A DNA stretch of 64,000 nt, from the NCBI GenBank assembly GCA_015232355.1, contig JADFZW010000003.1:213440-277439 (forward strand). Reading direction: 5' to 3'. Below the pieces are notes generated by a model. The model was not told the DNA's origin and did no database searches. It worked only from the letters and a program-made list of their open reading frames with translations. The translations under genes and the position numbers were made by a program. Of this stretch, positions 1 to 8,752 are shown piece by piece (position 1 is the first letter of the stretch; each line of letters starts with the position of its first letter). Source of the stretch: Oligoflexia bacterium (lineage in GTDB: Bacteria > Bdellovibrionota > Bacteriovoracia > Bacteriovoracales > Bacteriovoracaceae).

Positions 1-57
1 TGAAGGTATTAATATTATTTTATATAATTCATTTAATCTACTATTTTATAACTGGTC

Positions 58-846
58 TTAATGAAATGAATTTCTCCATATGGAGATTCTTAACTTGAGA
101 AGATCCCAAAGCATTTTGAAGGGGTCGGTAAATATGTTGATAGTAGAGTACTCATCATCAAAAAAAATCTCCACTCCCTTTTCTACTACCGGAATATTTA
201 GGCGGTAGGCGCGTTTTAGTATCTCAACATCAAAGGCGAAACCACGAATTTTTAGAGCGGGAAATATGGTGTTAGCAGTATTTTTATCTAAAAGTTTAAA
301 ACCACATTGAGTATCTTTAACTGGGATGGAGATAATTGCTTTCATCATCAGGTTAAATACTCTTCCCATAAATTTTCGAGGCAGTGATTGATTTTTTAAA
401 ACAGATGAGTTCTCTTTTCGAGAAGCTATAACAATTCCCTCTTTTTTGGGGAGAGATAGAATGGTTTGTAAAAATCTTTCAATCTCGTTTAGAGAGATGG
501 CAAAATCAAAATCAGTAAATAGAATGTAATCGCTGGATGCTTGCAGTACTCCAGATTTTATAGCTCCACCTTTTCCGCGATTGTTATGTAAGCGCATGAA
601 ACGCACATTGATGTTGGCCAATTCTCCATTGATGTTGGTGGGGTGTTGTCCGATTTTTTCTTGGAGAGTGTGTAGAGATCCGTCGGTAGAGCCATCATCT
701 ACGTATAGTAATTCAATTCGATCTTTATTTTTTAGAAAGTTTAGAATGGTTTCAACACTGTGATCGATTCTTGGAACCTCATTGTACATGGGTACGACAA
801 TAGAAAGAGTGGTATCATGTTGAACAAGCAATTGTTCAATGGTCAT
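58..846 (-). CDS. Dolichyl-phosphate-type family 2 glycosyltransferase
   Basis: A 262-residue GT2 enzyme that probably transfers a hexose from a nucleotide sugar to a polyprenyl phosphate at the inner membrane. The GT-A fold is visible in order: SIVVPMYNE near residue 15, the nucleotide-binding VDDGSTDGS near 49, NRGKGGAIKSG near 89, the metal-binding TDFDF (D112, D114), and the DTQCGFK motif near 178, which is typical of the DPM1/ALG5-like subgroup. There is no long C-terminal membrane segment, so membrane contact would be peripheral. It is the last gene of a minus-strand run behind two ExbD-like genes and a channel gene, with a 54-bp gap to its neighbour, so co-transcription is likely but a functional link is not shown. 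The acceptor and sugar cannot be read from the sequence. Confidence 0.85.
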   Translation of the reverse strand: MTIEQLLVQHDTTLSIVVPMYNEVPRIDHSVETILNFLKNKDRIELLYVDDGSTDGSLHTLQEKIGQHPTNINGELANINVRFMRLHNNRGKGGAIKSGVLQASSDYILFTDFDFAISLNEIERFLQTILSLPKKEGIVIASRKENSSVLKNQSLPRKFMGRVFNLMMKAIISIPVKDTQCGFKLLDKNTANTIFPALKIRGFAFDVEILKRAYRLNIPVVEKGVEIFFDDEYSTINIFTDPFKMLWDLLKLRISIWRNSFH

Positions 847-900
847 TAAATGAAATTCTCCGATCGGTCAGAATTTAAAACATTAGCAAGGAAGATACTA

Positions 901-1518
901 CTAGGAAGGATTTCGGTCAAGAACAACAAATTTATACTGTTTGTAGCCAGCTTCTGCGCATGTATATAAGACTTTTTTTAAGTAACTATACTTTAATGTT
1001 TTATCTACTACTAAACTTACAGTAGCTGAGAACTCTGGTTTGTTATTGGCCATAGTTTGTGCCAATTTAATTTGTTCTCTCTTTTTTACCAACTCATCGA
1101 ATAGCGGAATGATTCTTTGACTTTTTGAATCGTACCAATTGAGGTTAGAGACTGGAGTTGCGTTATTTTTATTTCCAGCGGGGGTTGTTGTCGCTGCTGC
1201 TGCTGCTGCTGCTGGTGCAGTTTCAGTGGCAGTTGTACCAGCAGTTGCACCTCGAAGATCCATAATTATGCGATCATCAACCCATACTGTCGTTGGAGAG
1301 ACTTGAATTACAACTCCTTTGTTGTTGGTATCTTTTGAGATTGATTTTGGTAGTTGAATATCTTTGGCCACAATCACCACTTGTGCTGATGAATCGTAAT
1401 TTTTTATAAGAAAGAAGAGTAGGATTACCAATACATCGAGGAGAGAGGTTAAATTTAATTCCATATCTTCGCTATGCTTGCTTCTGATTCTATTGCGGAT
1501 AAATCTATGTTTATTCAT
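901..1518 (-). CDS. ExbD/TolR-family motor protein (second copy)
   Basis: A 205-residue ExbD/TolR-type protein. One N-terminal transmembrane helix carries the proton-path aspartate (NLTSLLDVLVILLFF, D about residue 28), followed by a periplasmic domain. The periplasmic part contains an unusual alanine/threonine-rich linker around residues 95-115, encoded by a GCT repeat, then a C-terminal TolR-like alpha/beta half. A strong ribosome site, AAGGAGGA, lies just upstream of the ATG and supports this start. It follows a first ExbD-like gene and an ExbB/TolQ-like gene in the same direction. One channel plus two ExbD-type partners is the arrangement of the Myxococcus AglRQS gliding/sporulation motor, but a TonB- or Tol-type role is equally possible. 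Confidence 0.85.
   Translation of the reverse strand: MNKHRFIRNRIRSKHSEDMELNLTSLLDVLVILLFFLIKNYDSSAQVVIVAKDIQLPKSISKDTNNKGVVIQVSPTTVWVDDRIIMDLRGATAGTTATETAPAAAAAAATTTPAGNKNNATPVSNLNWYDSKSQRIIPLFDELVKKREQIKLAQTMANNKPEFSATVSLVVDKTLKYSYLKKVLYTCAEAGYKQYKFVVLDRNPS
1191..1216. repeat. GCT trinucleotide repeat coding poly-alanine
   Basis: About seven to eight consecutive GCT units inside the second ExbD-like gene. On the minus strand they encode a run of alanines in the periplasmic linker, so copy-number change would alter linker length without breaking the frame. Confidence 0.85.
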
Positions 1519-1562
1519 TTATACTTGTTCCTCCTTAATCCACCTTATCCATCTTATCTACC

Positions 1563-2084
1563 TTATCCACCAAAAACATTTCCAAAGATAACTTGGCCAA
1601 AGAGTTCAGTTACTTTAACCTCTACTCCCTTATCATTCTTGGCATAGATGGATTCATCAGTGTTTCTTAAATTGCGAACTGAATCCATCACATCAACAAT
1701 TTTTTCATAGGGGAGATCCATCTCTGGTTCAAGTACTACCATCTTTTCTTGAGGATGTTTTAGCTTAAGAGCAACCAATTGAGAGTGAAGCGCCTCTAAA
1801 TCGTGAGTAGGAATTTTATTTAGTAGGGCACTTGGAACTCCAGTGTAGATAGCAAATCCATCAGAGAGTATTTTTACTGTTAGTGCTAAAGGGATAGTTT
1901 TCTCTTGAGGTGGAGGTGCTTTAGTAGAAATAATTGGTACATCGCTGGCGATCTCCATAATTTTTATAAAATTAGAGGACATCAAAAGAAAAAATATCAA
2001 AATAAAATTGGCATCTAAGATGGGCACCAGATTTAGTTGGGCCGCTGCTCGTTTCTTTTTACGGGCACTAGGTATCTTTAACAT
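1563..2084 (-). CDS. ExbD/TolR-family motor protein (first copy)
   Basis: A 173-residue ExbD/TolR-type protein with a basic N-terminus (ARKKKRAA), one transmembrane helix bearing the conserved aspartate (LNLVPILDANFILIFF, D about 24), and a periplasmic domain. It starts 3 bp after the stop of the ExbB-like gene, so the two are certainly translated from one message. The sequence differs clearly from the second ExbD-like protein downstream, so the pair is not a recent duplication and the two proteins probably play distinct roles in one stator. The expected complex is a pentameric channel with ExbD-type helices in its pore, driven by proton flow across the inner membrane. Confidence 0.85.
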   Translation of the reverse strand: MLKIPSARKKKRAAAQLNLVPILDANFILIFFLLMSSNFIKIMEIASDVPIISTKAPPPQEKTIPLALTVKILSDGFAIYTGVPSALLNKIPTHDLEALHSQLVALKLKHPQEKMVVLEPEMDLPYEKIVDVMDSVRNLRNTDESIYAKNDKGVEVKVTELFGQVIFGNVFGG

Positions 2085-2087
2085 GAT

Positions 2088-2747
2088 TTATGCCTCTTCT
2101 TCTTTCTTGAAATTTTTTGTTCCCATTAAATCCAAAAATTTTACAGAGTATTCATCTATTTCATTTACAATTTTATCGGCCTTACTGGAGAGTAGGGCGT
2201 GAGCAATCAACATACTAATTGCAGAAATCAAACCAAGAAAAGTACAGTTCATTGCTTCGGAAATACCTCGAGAGAGTACTTCTGCTTTTTGAGCTGGATC
2301 GGCAGCAGAGATGGCGGTGAAGGTGATGATAATTCCATGAACTGTTCCTAGAAGTCCTATGAGAGTGGAGATATTAGCAATCAAACTTAAGTGGCTGATT
2401 CGCATCTCTACTTTAGGAATTACCTCGAGAGTAGTGGCATCTAGTGCATTTTGAATTTGTTCAGTAGAGCTAGTAGAGCGCTTTAATCCGCTCTTGAGCA
2501 CTTTAGGTAAGAGGGCCAGAGAACCAGAGCATGCACGAATGGCACCTTGGATATCATTTGAAAGAATGTATCTTTGTAATTCATTCATTAAGGAGGCACC
2601 ATCAACATCATATTTAAATGCCAACTTGTTAATGCGTTCGAAGCAAATGGCAATACCTGTGGCCCAAACAAGTAGGATTAACCACATGAAGTAACCACCA
2701 TCATGAATAAATTTTGCAAAATTGTTAAAAAGTTCTAGTATGTCCAT
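2088..2747 (-). CDS. MotA/TolQ/ExbB proton-channel family protein
   Basis: A 219-residue channel subunit with the family topology: one helix near residues 18-38, a cytoplasmic loop, and two further helices near 118-145 and 168-190. The signature LIGLLGTVHGIIITF is the TM2 region that lines the proton path in ExbB and TolQ. Two ExbD-type genes follow within 50 bp, forming a 1+2 set. In Myxococcus AglRQS the same composition powers gliding and spore-coat assembly, while classical TonB and Tol systems use one ExbD/TolR each. No TonB, TolA, TolB or Pal gene lies nearby, which slightly favours the Agl-like reading. A separate adhesion complex partner is not visible in the window. Confidence 0.9.
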   Translation of the reverse strand: MDILELFNNFAKFIHDGGYFMWLILLVWATGIAICFERINKLAFKYDVDGASLMNELQRYILSNDIQGAIRACSGSLALLPKVLKSGLKRSTSSTEQIQNALDATTLEVIPKVEMRISHLSLIANISTLIGLLGTVHGIIITFTAISAADPAQKAEVLSRGISEAMNCTFLGLISAISMLIAHALLSSKADKIVNEIDEYSVKFLDLMGTKNFKKEEEA

Positions 2748-2877
2748 AGAATCTCCTATTCTTTAAATCTATAACTATAACTATAATTTTAAATTTTTTT
2801 TTGGATGAAACCTAACAATAGATATAGAGGAAAAATTTTCCAGTTCTAAAATGGATATGGATAATTAGTATAGTCGG

Positions 2878-4266
2878 TTATTCTTTAAGGTATTGTGAAA
2901 AGGAGTTATCGTTTGGAAATAGTGCCGTTGCATCTTTAATTAATTCTTGAATTTTTTCCTTTTCTCTATTGGCCGCTAACGAACGTTCTATAGCAATTTT
3001 GTATACTATAGGATCTTTGATATTATCACCTAATAATTTAAGAGCAAAGGTGAGTACGGTATATGGTTCATTAAGAGAGCTATTGATTATCTCAAGTTTT
3101 AATACTTTTAAGTTTGGATCATTTTTGTTTTCATCGATGATAGTATTTAGAATTTCTTCTGCTTTGAGATTTTCTCCTGCATTGATTAGAGTTTGCATAA
3201 TATTGGTGAGAATTGCTTTTTTTCCTTCGCTTAAGCGCACGGCCCGCTCGAGTATTTTTATTCCTTTATTTTTATCAAATCCCTTTAGAAGAATTTTTCC
3301 AAGCATGGCCATGGTAACTGCCACAGTCTCTTTGTTTGTAATATCGTCTGCTTCAGAGTATTCTAAAAGGTGATCGCCATATTTGGATATTTTTGCATCT
3401 TGATTTAAGGCGATGGCAACTTTTATCATGTCGCTAATTTTGTGAAGATTGACAGGATAATTTTTTTCCATTCTTTCAATGAGAATAGATGCTTCTTTGT
3501 ATTGTTTATTTGCCAAATGCATTTCTATCAAATATCTCAAGCTATTATAGTGAATAGGATTGTGTTCGAGGGAGAGTCGAAAGAAATTGATAGCATCTTC
3601 TGGAGAATTTTTACTTTTGCTAATAGTTGCCAACAAATAATATGCTTCAAAGGAATTTTTATCTTTTAATATGCAATCATTTAATATATCGATTGCTTGA
3701 CCACTGCTAGAATTGTTGGCCAGCAGCTCTTTTGCTTTTTCAATTAAATCTCTACTAGAATTATTGGTAATTACTAGTTTGTCATGCAAACTTTTTATAA
3801 CAACATCTTCAAGAGTTGCAATAGTTAATGGGGGAGTTATGTATCCTTCTAGATTATTTTCTAATGCTTCAATGTGGGCCAGAGGTTTACTGACATCCCC
3901 TAATAGAAAAGCTCCTGCTTGAGATCTGTTAGGGAAAATTTTTTGATGGAGTTTTAAAATCTCTATTCCTGCTTTTCCTTTTACGTCGGCGCTTGCAAAG
4001 ATATAGTGAGGACGTTGCTTTTGTAATATCTTGTTGGCATCGTCTGGTGAGTCTGTAATGGTAATGTTGTTGTTCTCCATTCCCATTCCTAAAAACATTT
4101 TCTTAATAGAAACTCTAATCATGGTATTGGGTTCAGCAATTAATGCTTTTTTAGGTTTAAAGTATTTTATTATTTTATTTTTAGTTTCGTCACTTTGCTG
4201 TTGTAATCCTAAAAATTCTTTTTCTTTGTTTTCTTTGTTTATTTTTTCATTCATTGTTTCGCTCAT
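2878..4266 (-). CDS. Degenerate receiver domain plus TPR protein
   Basis: A 462-residue cytoplasmic protein. Residues about 38-160 follow the CheY-like fold (KALIAEPNTMIRVSIKKMF at the first strand and helix; GIEILKLHQ after the third strand). The phosphorylation site looks broken: the usual aspartate position in PHYIFASADVKGKAG is displaced, the acid pair is reduced to EP, and the conserved lysine before the last helix is absent (TPPLTI). Residues about 180-462 are tetratricopeptide repeats. It is therefore likely a scaffold or pseudo-receiver rather than a phosphorylated regulator. It precedes the ExbB/ExbD genes in the same direction, separated by 130 bp, so it may be separately expressed. 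Similar REC-TPR proteins are frequent in Bdellovibrio-like bacteria. Confidence 0.8.
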   Translation of the reverse strand: MSETMNEKINKENKEKEFLGLQQQSDETKNKIIKYFKPKKALIAEPNTMIRVSIKKMFLGMGMENNNITITDSPDDANKILQKQRPHYIFASADVKGKAGIEILKLHQKIFPNRSQAGAFLLGDVSKPLAHIEALENNLEGYITPPLTIATLEDVVIKSLHDKLVITNNSSRDLIEKAKELLANNSSSGQAIDILNDCILKDKNSFEAYYLLATISKSKNSPEDAINFFRLSLEHNPIHYNSLRYLIEMHLANKQYKEASILIERMEKNYPVNLHKISDMIKVAIALNQDAKISKYGDHLLEYSEADDITNKETVAVTMAMLGKILLKGFDKNKGIKILERAVRLSEGKKAILTNIMQTLINAGENLKAEEILNTIIDENKNDPNLKVLKLEIINSSLNEPYTVLTFALKLLGDNIKDPIVYKIAIERSLAANREKEKIQELIKDATALFPNDNSFSQYLKE

Positions 4267-4584
4267 TTTAAATTCGCTCCTTAAGTTAGCTTGCTCTTGC
4301 TAACTAAATTAAATTTGTTTAATTTGTTGTGTGTTTGAAATATGTTAAAAAATTATTATTAATTTATATTTTATATCGGAAAGATGTGATGATAAGTTGA
4401 ATTTTTTATCGAATTTTATCGAGTAACCTTAAGATGAAGTTAATGTTGATTGAGTTAATATGTTATCAATAACAATTGTCCACCACCCAATTTCTTGACT
4501 TGAAATCATGAGTTTTGGTAACATGTGACCGATTGTTAGCAGATTTAACAAAATCAAGATAGAATAAAAAAGAAGTAAGAAGTA
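4267..4584. other. Intergenic region between divergent genes
   Basis: A 318-bp A+T-rich stretch between divergent transcription units, so it should hold promoters for both. No convincing -35/-10 pair, RNA or conserved protein was recognised. A 60-codon minus-strand frame exists here but shows no family motif. Confidence 0.5.
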
Positions 4585-4776
4585 ATGAAAAATAAAATTA
4601 TCCAATACCAAGTATTAAAAAAAATACCCCCTAATAAAAAACTTATGATCACATTGGATTTAATCTACACAGCAAAAGAATTAAAGCGTGCAGCTTTGAA
4701 ATTAAAGTATAAAAATGAATCTGAGCAAGAGATCGATAACAGACTTAAGGAATTAATTCGTTATGCAACAACATAA
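4585..4776 (+). CDS. Small partner protein of a nucleotidyltransferase module
   Basis: A 63-residue protein reading like the short helical proteins that precede MNT/AbiEii-like nucleotidyltransferase genes: a PP-KKL start (IPPNKKLMITLDLIY), a central TAKELKRAALK helix and a C-terminal EIDNRLKELIRYA. Its last 14 bp overlap the start of the next reading frame, a typical translational coupling. That next gene is a deleted remnant, so this is the surviving half of a two-gene, toxin-antitoxin-like module. Assignment rests on remembered family resemblance and on the identity of the neighbour; the biochemical function of the small partner is not established here. Confidence 0.6.
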   Translation: MKNKIIQYQVLKKIPPNKKLMITLDLIYTAKELKRAALKLKYKNESEQEIDNRLKELIRYATT

Positions 4777-4900
4777 TCTTTTTTCTATTTTCATAGATCG
4801 TTTTAATGCTTGTCAAATTCGTTATGTGGTTACTGGTTAGGTTCAATTCCTTTCTAAATTTGGCTTAACAGAAATTTTCAAGAAAGCACAGGAATTTTAG
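4763..4900 (+). pseudogene. Internally deleted nucleotidyltransferase remnant
   Basis: The frame opens with MQQHNLFSIFIDRF and continues to QIRYVVTG, the typical start of AbiEii/MNT-like nucleotidyltransferases, in which VVTGS leads into the GSxxxxxxxxDxD catalytic site. It meets a TAG after 25 codons, exactly where the catalytic segment should begin. The same frame then continues for 19 codons (VQFLSKFGLTEIFKKAQEF) to a second TAG, which looks like the natural C-terminus of the family. The simplest explanation is one internal deletion that removed nearly the whole coding region, including the active site, and left both ends joined. The intact upstream partner gene supports this reading. Confidence 0.65.
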
Positions 4901-4970
4901 TCATACTTCACTACTGTGATACTTCCTTCCATCACTCTTTAGACTCTTTAGAATGCTTTTTCCTTTTAAG

Positions 4971-5000
4971 TTTATATAAGTTTATATAAGTTTATATAAG
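4971..5000. repeat. 10-bp tandem repeat in a promoter region
   Basis: Three exact copies of TTTATATAAG, followed by two diverged TTTAATTAG-like units, immediately upstream of the membrane glycosyltransferase gene. The unit matches one helical turn and is TATA-rich, so copy number could alter promoter spacing. Confidence 0.9.
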
Positions 5001-5020
5001 TTTAATTAGTTTAATTAATA

Positions 5021-6415
5021 ATGGATAAATTTTTTATGAAGCAGATGATTTCGATTACTTCAATTACTTCAATTACTTCAATTACTTCAATGATTGCAAG
5101 ATATTTTGTTAGATATAAAGTTGAGATTTTTATATTTATCTTTGCCTTAGCTTTTATTGCTTTATTTATTAAACCAAAACCTATTGGGTGGAATATCTAT
5201 TCTCATATGGCCACAATAGATTCTTTAGTAGAACGAGGTACGTTTGCAATGGATGACTCTTTCTATGTGAATGGCACAGGAGATAAAGTCATTTCAAATG
5301 GACATTACTATTCACATAAACCACCTGTGTTGCCATTTTTATTGTCAGCAGTTTGGGCGATAACTCATAATTATATCAACGGATATTATTGGTTTATGCT
5401 TTTGACAAATGGAGTAGTCTTTGCGCTCATTGTTTTGTATCTCTATAAACTTTGTGGTCTATTTAATTTTTCTCCTCATACAAAACTATACTTAACATTT
5501 TGCTTTAGCTTGGGGACGTATGTCTTTCCATATTCAGTTGCTCTGAATAATCATTTGTTTGCTATGTTTTTAACACTTTTAATTTTTTACTTTGTTGTAA
5601 AGCTGACATTGCTAACATCTAAAAAACTACTATCGCAAAGTTATGGCCGATTTTTCTTTTTTATTTTTGGTTTAGTGGGTGGCCTTTTAGCAGTAATTGA
5701 AATGGTACCTCTCGCAACAATAATTCCATTTGTAGTGATCTATATTTTCTTTTTTCAGAGGGAGTATCGGACTCTTCGCTTGATTATAAGTTTTTTAATT
5801 GGATTATCACTACCAATAATTCTTCATCTTGTAATTAATGTTCCATTAATTGGAGATTGGAAACCAGGTGGATTGCATCCAGAGTTGTATAGTTACCCGG
5901 GAGCATTTGGCCAATCAAGTTTGTCTGGATTTTTTAATCATAGTGATCTAACTGTTTTTTTGAAGTATTGTTATGATTGCTTAATAGGATGGAAGGGTTT
6001 CTTTGTATTTTCACCAATCCTCTTGATTGCATTTGTATGTGGAATTTTCCAATTAGTGAGAGTGAAAAGTAAAAGACCTGTCGGAATTTTAATAGTTGTG
6101 TTTGCAGTGATTGTGGCAAGTCTTGGATGGGCCCTGTGCTTTACTAATAATTACGGTGGAGATTGTTTTGGTTTTAGACATGCAATGTTTGTAACGCCAC
6201 TTTTTTTGATTCCAATTTTATATTTTCTAGAAAATAATCGTTATAAGAATTTTATTTTAGTGGCGATCATTCCTATCGTTTTTATCTCTTGTGCTTTTAT
6301 GGTGTCAGGAGTTAGAGATCCATGGACGAATATTAATGGACCAAAACGTCTTTTGAGTGTGGCGGTTAATACTGCTGTAAGTGATTATATTACGTTGGCC
6401 AAGTATAAATTTTGA
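5021..6415 (+). CDS. GT-C/PMT-like membrane glycosyltransferase
   Basis: A 464-residue protein with about ten hydrophobic segments. After the first helix comes a large external loop containing HMATIDSLVERGTF and HYYSHKPPVLPFLLS, a pattern typical of GT39/ArnT-like polyprenyl-phosphate-dependent glycosyltransferases, where an acidic loop residue near a KPP motif forms the active site. The N-terminus carries four ITS repeats from a 9-bp tandem array, and no good ribosome site precedes the ATG, so the exact start is uncertain (an ATG five codons in is an alternative). It begins a polysaccharide region and is followed after 30 bp by another large membrane protein of the same broad class. Donor and acceptor are unknown. 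Confidence 0.7.
   Translation: MDKFFMKQMISITSITSITSITSMIARYFVRYKVEIFIFIFALAFIALFIKPKPIGWNIYSHMATIDSLVERGTFAMDDSFYVNGTGDKVISNGHYYSHKPPVLPFLLSAVWAITHNYINGYYWFMLLTNGVVFALIVLYLYKLCGLFNFSPHTKLYLTFCFSLGTYVFPYSVALNNHLFAMFLTLLIFYFVVKLTLLTSKKLLSQSYGRFFFFIFGLVGGLLAVIEMVPLATIIPFVVIYIFFFQREYRTLRLIISFLIGLSLPIILHLVINVPLIGDWKPGGLHPELYSYPGAFGQSSLSGFFNHSDLTVFLKYCYDCLIGWKGFFVFSPILLIAFVCGIFQLVRVKSKRPVGILIVVFAVIVASLGWALCFTNNYGGDCFGFRHAMFVTPLFLIPILYFLENNRYKNFILVAIIPIVFISCAFMVSGVRDPWTNINGPKRLLSVAVNTAVSDYITLAKYKF
5051..5095. repeat. 9-bp in-frame repeat coding (Ile-Thr-Ser)n
   Basis: Five tandem units of TCAATTACT with small changes in the first and last copy. They encode ITS repeats at the extreme N-terminus of the membrane glycosyltransferase. 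A nearly identical 9-bp unit recurs far away at 47224-47265 in an unrelated gene. Confidence 0.9.
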
Positions 6416-6445
6416 TGTAAACTTTGATAAAATAAAAAAAGAAAA

Positions 6446-8740
6446 ATGATTTTAAAAAAACGAATATTGTTTATTATCGGATTTATTCTTCTAGTGTTTA
6501 TTATGGCATTACCATCCGGAATAAACATTTTATCTCTTAATGGACTTCCATGGACTCACAAAAAAGAGATTTTTTTGATGTTCATTCTTTTTCCGCTGCT
6601 AATCTTAATAGATTGGGGATTTCTTGCTAATAAAAAAGTAATTTTACTTTTACTAGGAATAGCATCTTTAAAAATAATTCTTATGATCTTTTCTCCTACT
6701 GCTGGACTAAATTTGAAAATTTATGAGTCGGCAGATTCATTTTCTAAAGGTGAGGGCAAAGATAAATGGGAAAAAAATTATGGTACATTTTGGAATAGAG
6801 ATGTTTCAGAGGTTTTTGAGAGTTCATTTAAGAGTAAGTGGGAGTTTCCTGTAGAGTGGATTCATCGTTATAACGATCAAAAAGATCGAGATGATTTACG
6901 ACCAATAATAACGTTAGATGGTTACTTACGTTTAAATCAACAGGTAAATAAAATCGCGGTGATTGCAGAGGGGGCAGCGGTCGATTCTGTTATTACTTTA
7001 GTCACATCATCACCAACGCCAATACCAATACAGATACAAGTGCCGATTTTTAGTAATGAAGCTGATGTAAAGAAAGCAAAGCTAACGAGTATTATTGATA
7101 GTGCTGCTAGTGCCGCTAGTGCCGTATACAAAATAAATGCTAAACTTACTTATGATTTTATGAAGAGTAAAAATTGTAGTTTGATTTTTTTAGCTATGGA
7201 TGAACATGGTGGCATCTTTGATTTTGTTCGAGCGCCAGTAATGTTTCGCGATTTTCAGTCAGCGCAAGTATCAACAAAGGCACTGAAAAGTTATAGTTAT
7301 CTGGCCAAGATTATAACTATTTTATTTGGGTATATATTTTTAGGATTATGGATAGCTCATATAATTTATGGATTATATAGGGAGCAAATTTTAATTATCT
7401 CTGCAATCTGTGTGGGAGGATCAATTCTTTTACAAAATCAACTGGTATTTATTTTTCAAGATCCAATGATTGCAGGACTTGCTACTCTCCCTTTTCAGTT
7501 TATGATTTTATATTGTCTATTGATATTGAAAGAGACAAATGCAGAGACAAATGCAGAGACAAATACAGAAAATAAAGGAGATCTCTATCTCTTTAGAGAG
7601 TTACTACAAAAAAGATTAAGTAATGTAAGTAATGTAGATAATTTATTTTTAATAAAAGTTTTTATTTTATGGATGGGACTTCCAATAATTGCCTTCTATG
7701 CTGCTAAGTATGTTGGAATTATGGAAGGGATGTCTCTATACAAATTGGGAGGAGATCCACTTACTTATCAAAGATATGCTAGAATGATTGCTCTAGAAAA
7801 TCAGTGGTTGACGGGAGCGGAAAGTATTTATGTCTATCAACCGCTCTATAGATATATTGTAGCATTTTTACATATTCTCTTTGGTCAAACCAGTTATCCA
7901 CAATGGATGTTAGATGTTTGGAGTGCAGTTATTGGTTCAACTTGCCTTATGTCCATCTACTACCGTTTTAGGGCCAATGTCAAAAATAGTGTCTTTGAAG
8001 CATTTCTGATTGGGATTTTTTGTTTAGATTCATTTACCATTGGTGTTTATAGAAAACATATTGGTTATGGTTTGCAAGAGTATACGGCAATGATGCTACA
8101 GATGCTGATGATGCTTGTTATTGTATCGGCAAGAGAAGATGGGCCTAAAGATGGATATAAAAAAATTATTTTAGCTATGATTTTGGCCATGCTAGCATTT
8201 TGGGGAAGAATGGATCACTTGTTTGTTTTATGTTCTGCCGCTCTATTACTGTCTACTGTAAAAAAAATTATCTTAATCTGGGTTGCATTGGGAATTGCGA
8301 TGTTAACAGTCTATCTCCATAATTTTATATTTGCAGGTCTATGGGTTTTAGATAATCCATCTAATATTGCTTATTTGAGTTGTGGAAAGTTTTGTATCCA
8401 ATTTCAAAATGTTTTTAATGTTGTAACTGCACACATAGAAGGACTTCGCCTCGAATATTTTCCTGTGATTTTTTTGTTCTTAGGATCGGTTGTAGGAATT
8501 GTTTTGGGAGTTTTGAGAGTTTTGAGAATAGTAAAACTATCATTTGAACCATTCGATTGGAGAATTTCATTACTACTTCTCTCGGCACTTGTACCATTTC
8601 TTTTTGTTCGGACTGAAGGGTACCCAATGAGATTTAGTATTCATATTATGCCGTTAGCATGTTGGTCCTTTGGAGCGATATTATTTTTTCTTTTAGATTT
8701 GAACAAAAATAATAATAAAAATAAAGATAAAGATAATTAA
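6446..8740 (+). CDS. Large GT-C-like membrane protein
   Basis: A 764-residue integral membrane protein. It has three N-terminal helices, a soluble beta-rich external domain around residues 90-275, a helical pair, and then a second membrane half. That half opens with GGDPLTYQRYARMIALE and PLYRYIVAFLHILFG, which resembles the first acidic loop of GT39-type transferases. The C-terminus is a short Asn/Lys-rich cytoplasmic tail. It lies 30 bp after another GT-C-like gene and 12 bp before a sugar oxidoreductase gene, so it belongs to the polysaccharide operon. A 12-bp repeat gives three ETNA-type units in a cytoplasmic loop around residue 365. It could be a sugar transferase, or a polymerase of an unusual kind. 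Confidence 0.65.
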   Translation: MILKKRILFIIGFILLVFIMALPSGINILSLNGLPWTHKKEIFLMFILFPLLILIDWGFLANKKVILLLLGIASLKIILMIFSPTAGLNLKIYESADSFSKGEGKDKWEKNYGTFWNRDVSEVFESSFKSKWEFPVEWIHRYNDQKDRDDLRPIITLDGYLRLNQQVNKIAVIAEGAAVDSVITLVTSSPTPIPIQIQVPIFSNEADVKKAKLTSIIDSAASAASAVYKINAKLTYDFMKSKNCSLIFLAMDEHGGIFDFVRAPVMFRDFQSAQVSTKALKSYSYLAKIITILFGYIFLGLWIAHIIYGLYREQILIISAICVGGSILLQNQLVFIFQDPMIAGLATLPFQFMILYCLLILKETNAETNAETNTENKGDLYLFRELLQKRLSNVSNVDNLFLIKVFILWMGLPIIAFYAAKYVGIMEGMSLYKLGGDPLTYQRYARMIALENQWLTGAESIYVYQPLYRYIVAFLHILFGQTSYPQWMLDVWSAVIGSTCLMSIYYRFRANVKNSVFEAFLIGIFCLDSFTIGVYRKHIGYGLQEYTAMMLQMLMMLVIVSAREDGPKDGYKKIILAMILAMLAFWGRMDHLFVLCSAALLLSTVKKIILIWVALGIAMLTVYLHNFIFAGLWVLDNPSNIAYLSCGKFCIQFQNVFNVVTAHIEGLRLEYFPVIFLFLGSVVGIVLGVLRVLRIVKLSFEPFDWRISLLLLSALVPFLFVRTEGYPMRFSIHIMPLACWSFGAILFFLLDLNKNNNKNKDKDN
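7532..7567. repeat. 12-bp in-frame repeat (Glu-Thr-Asn-Ala)n
   Basis: Three tandem copies of GAGACAAATGCA, the last with one change. They encode ETNA repeats in a hydrophilic loop of the large membrane protein. Confidence 0.9.
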
Positions 8741-8752
8741 GGAGATGATTTT

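Noticed and set aside
4429..4611. A 60-codon minus-strand frame with a hydrophobic start
   Set aside because: It overlaps the start of a recognisable plus-strand gene, has no ribosome site, and shows no motif.
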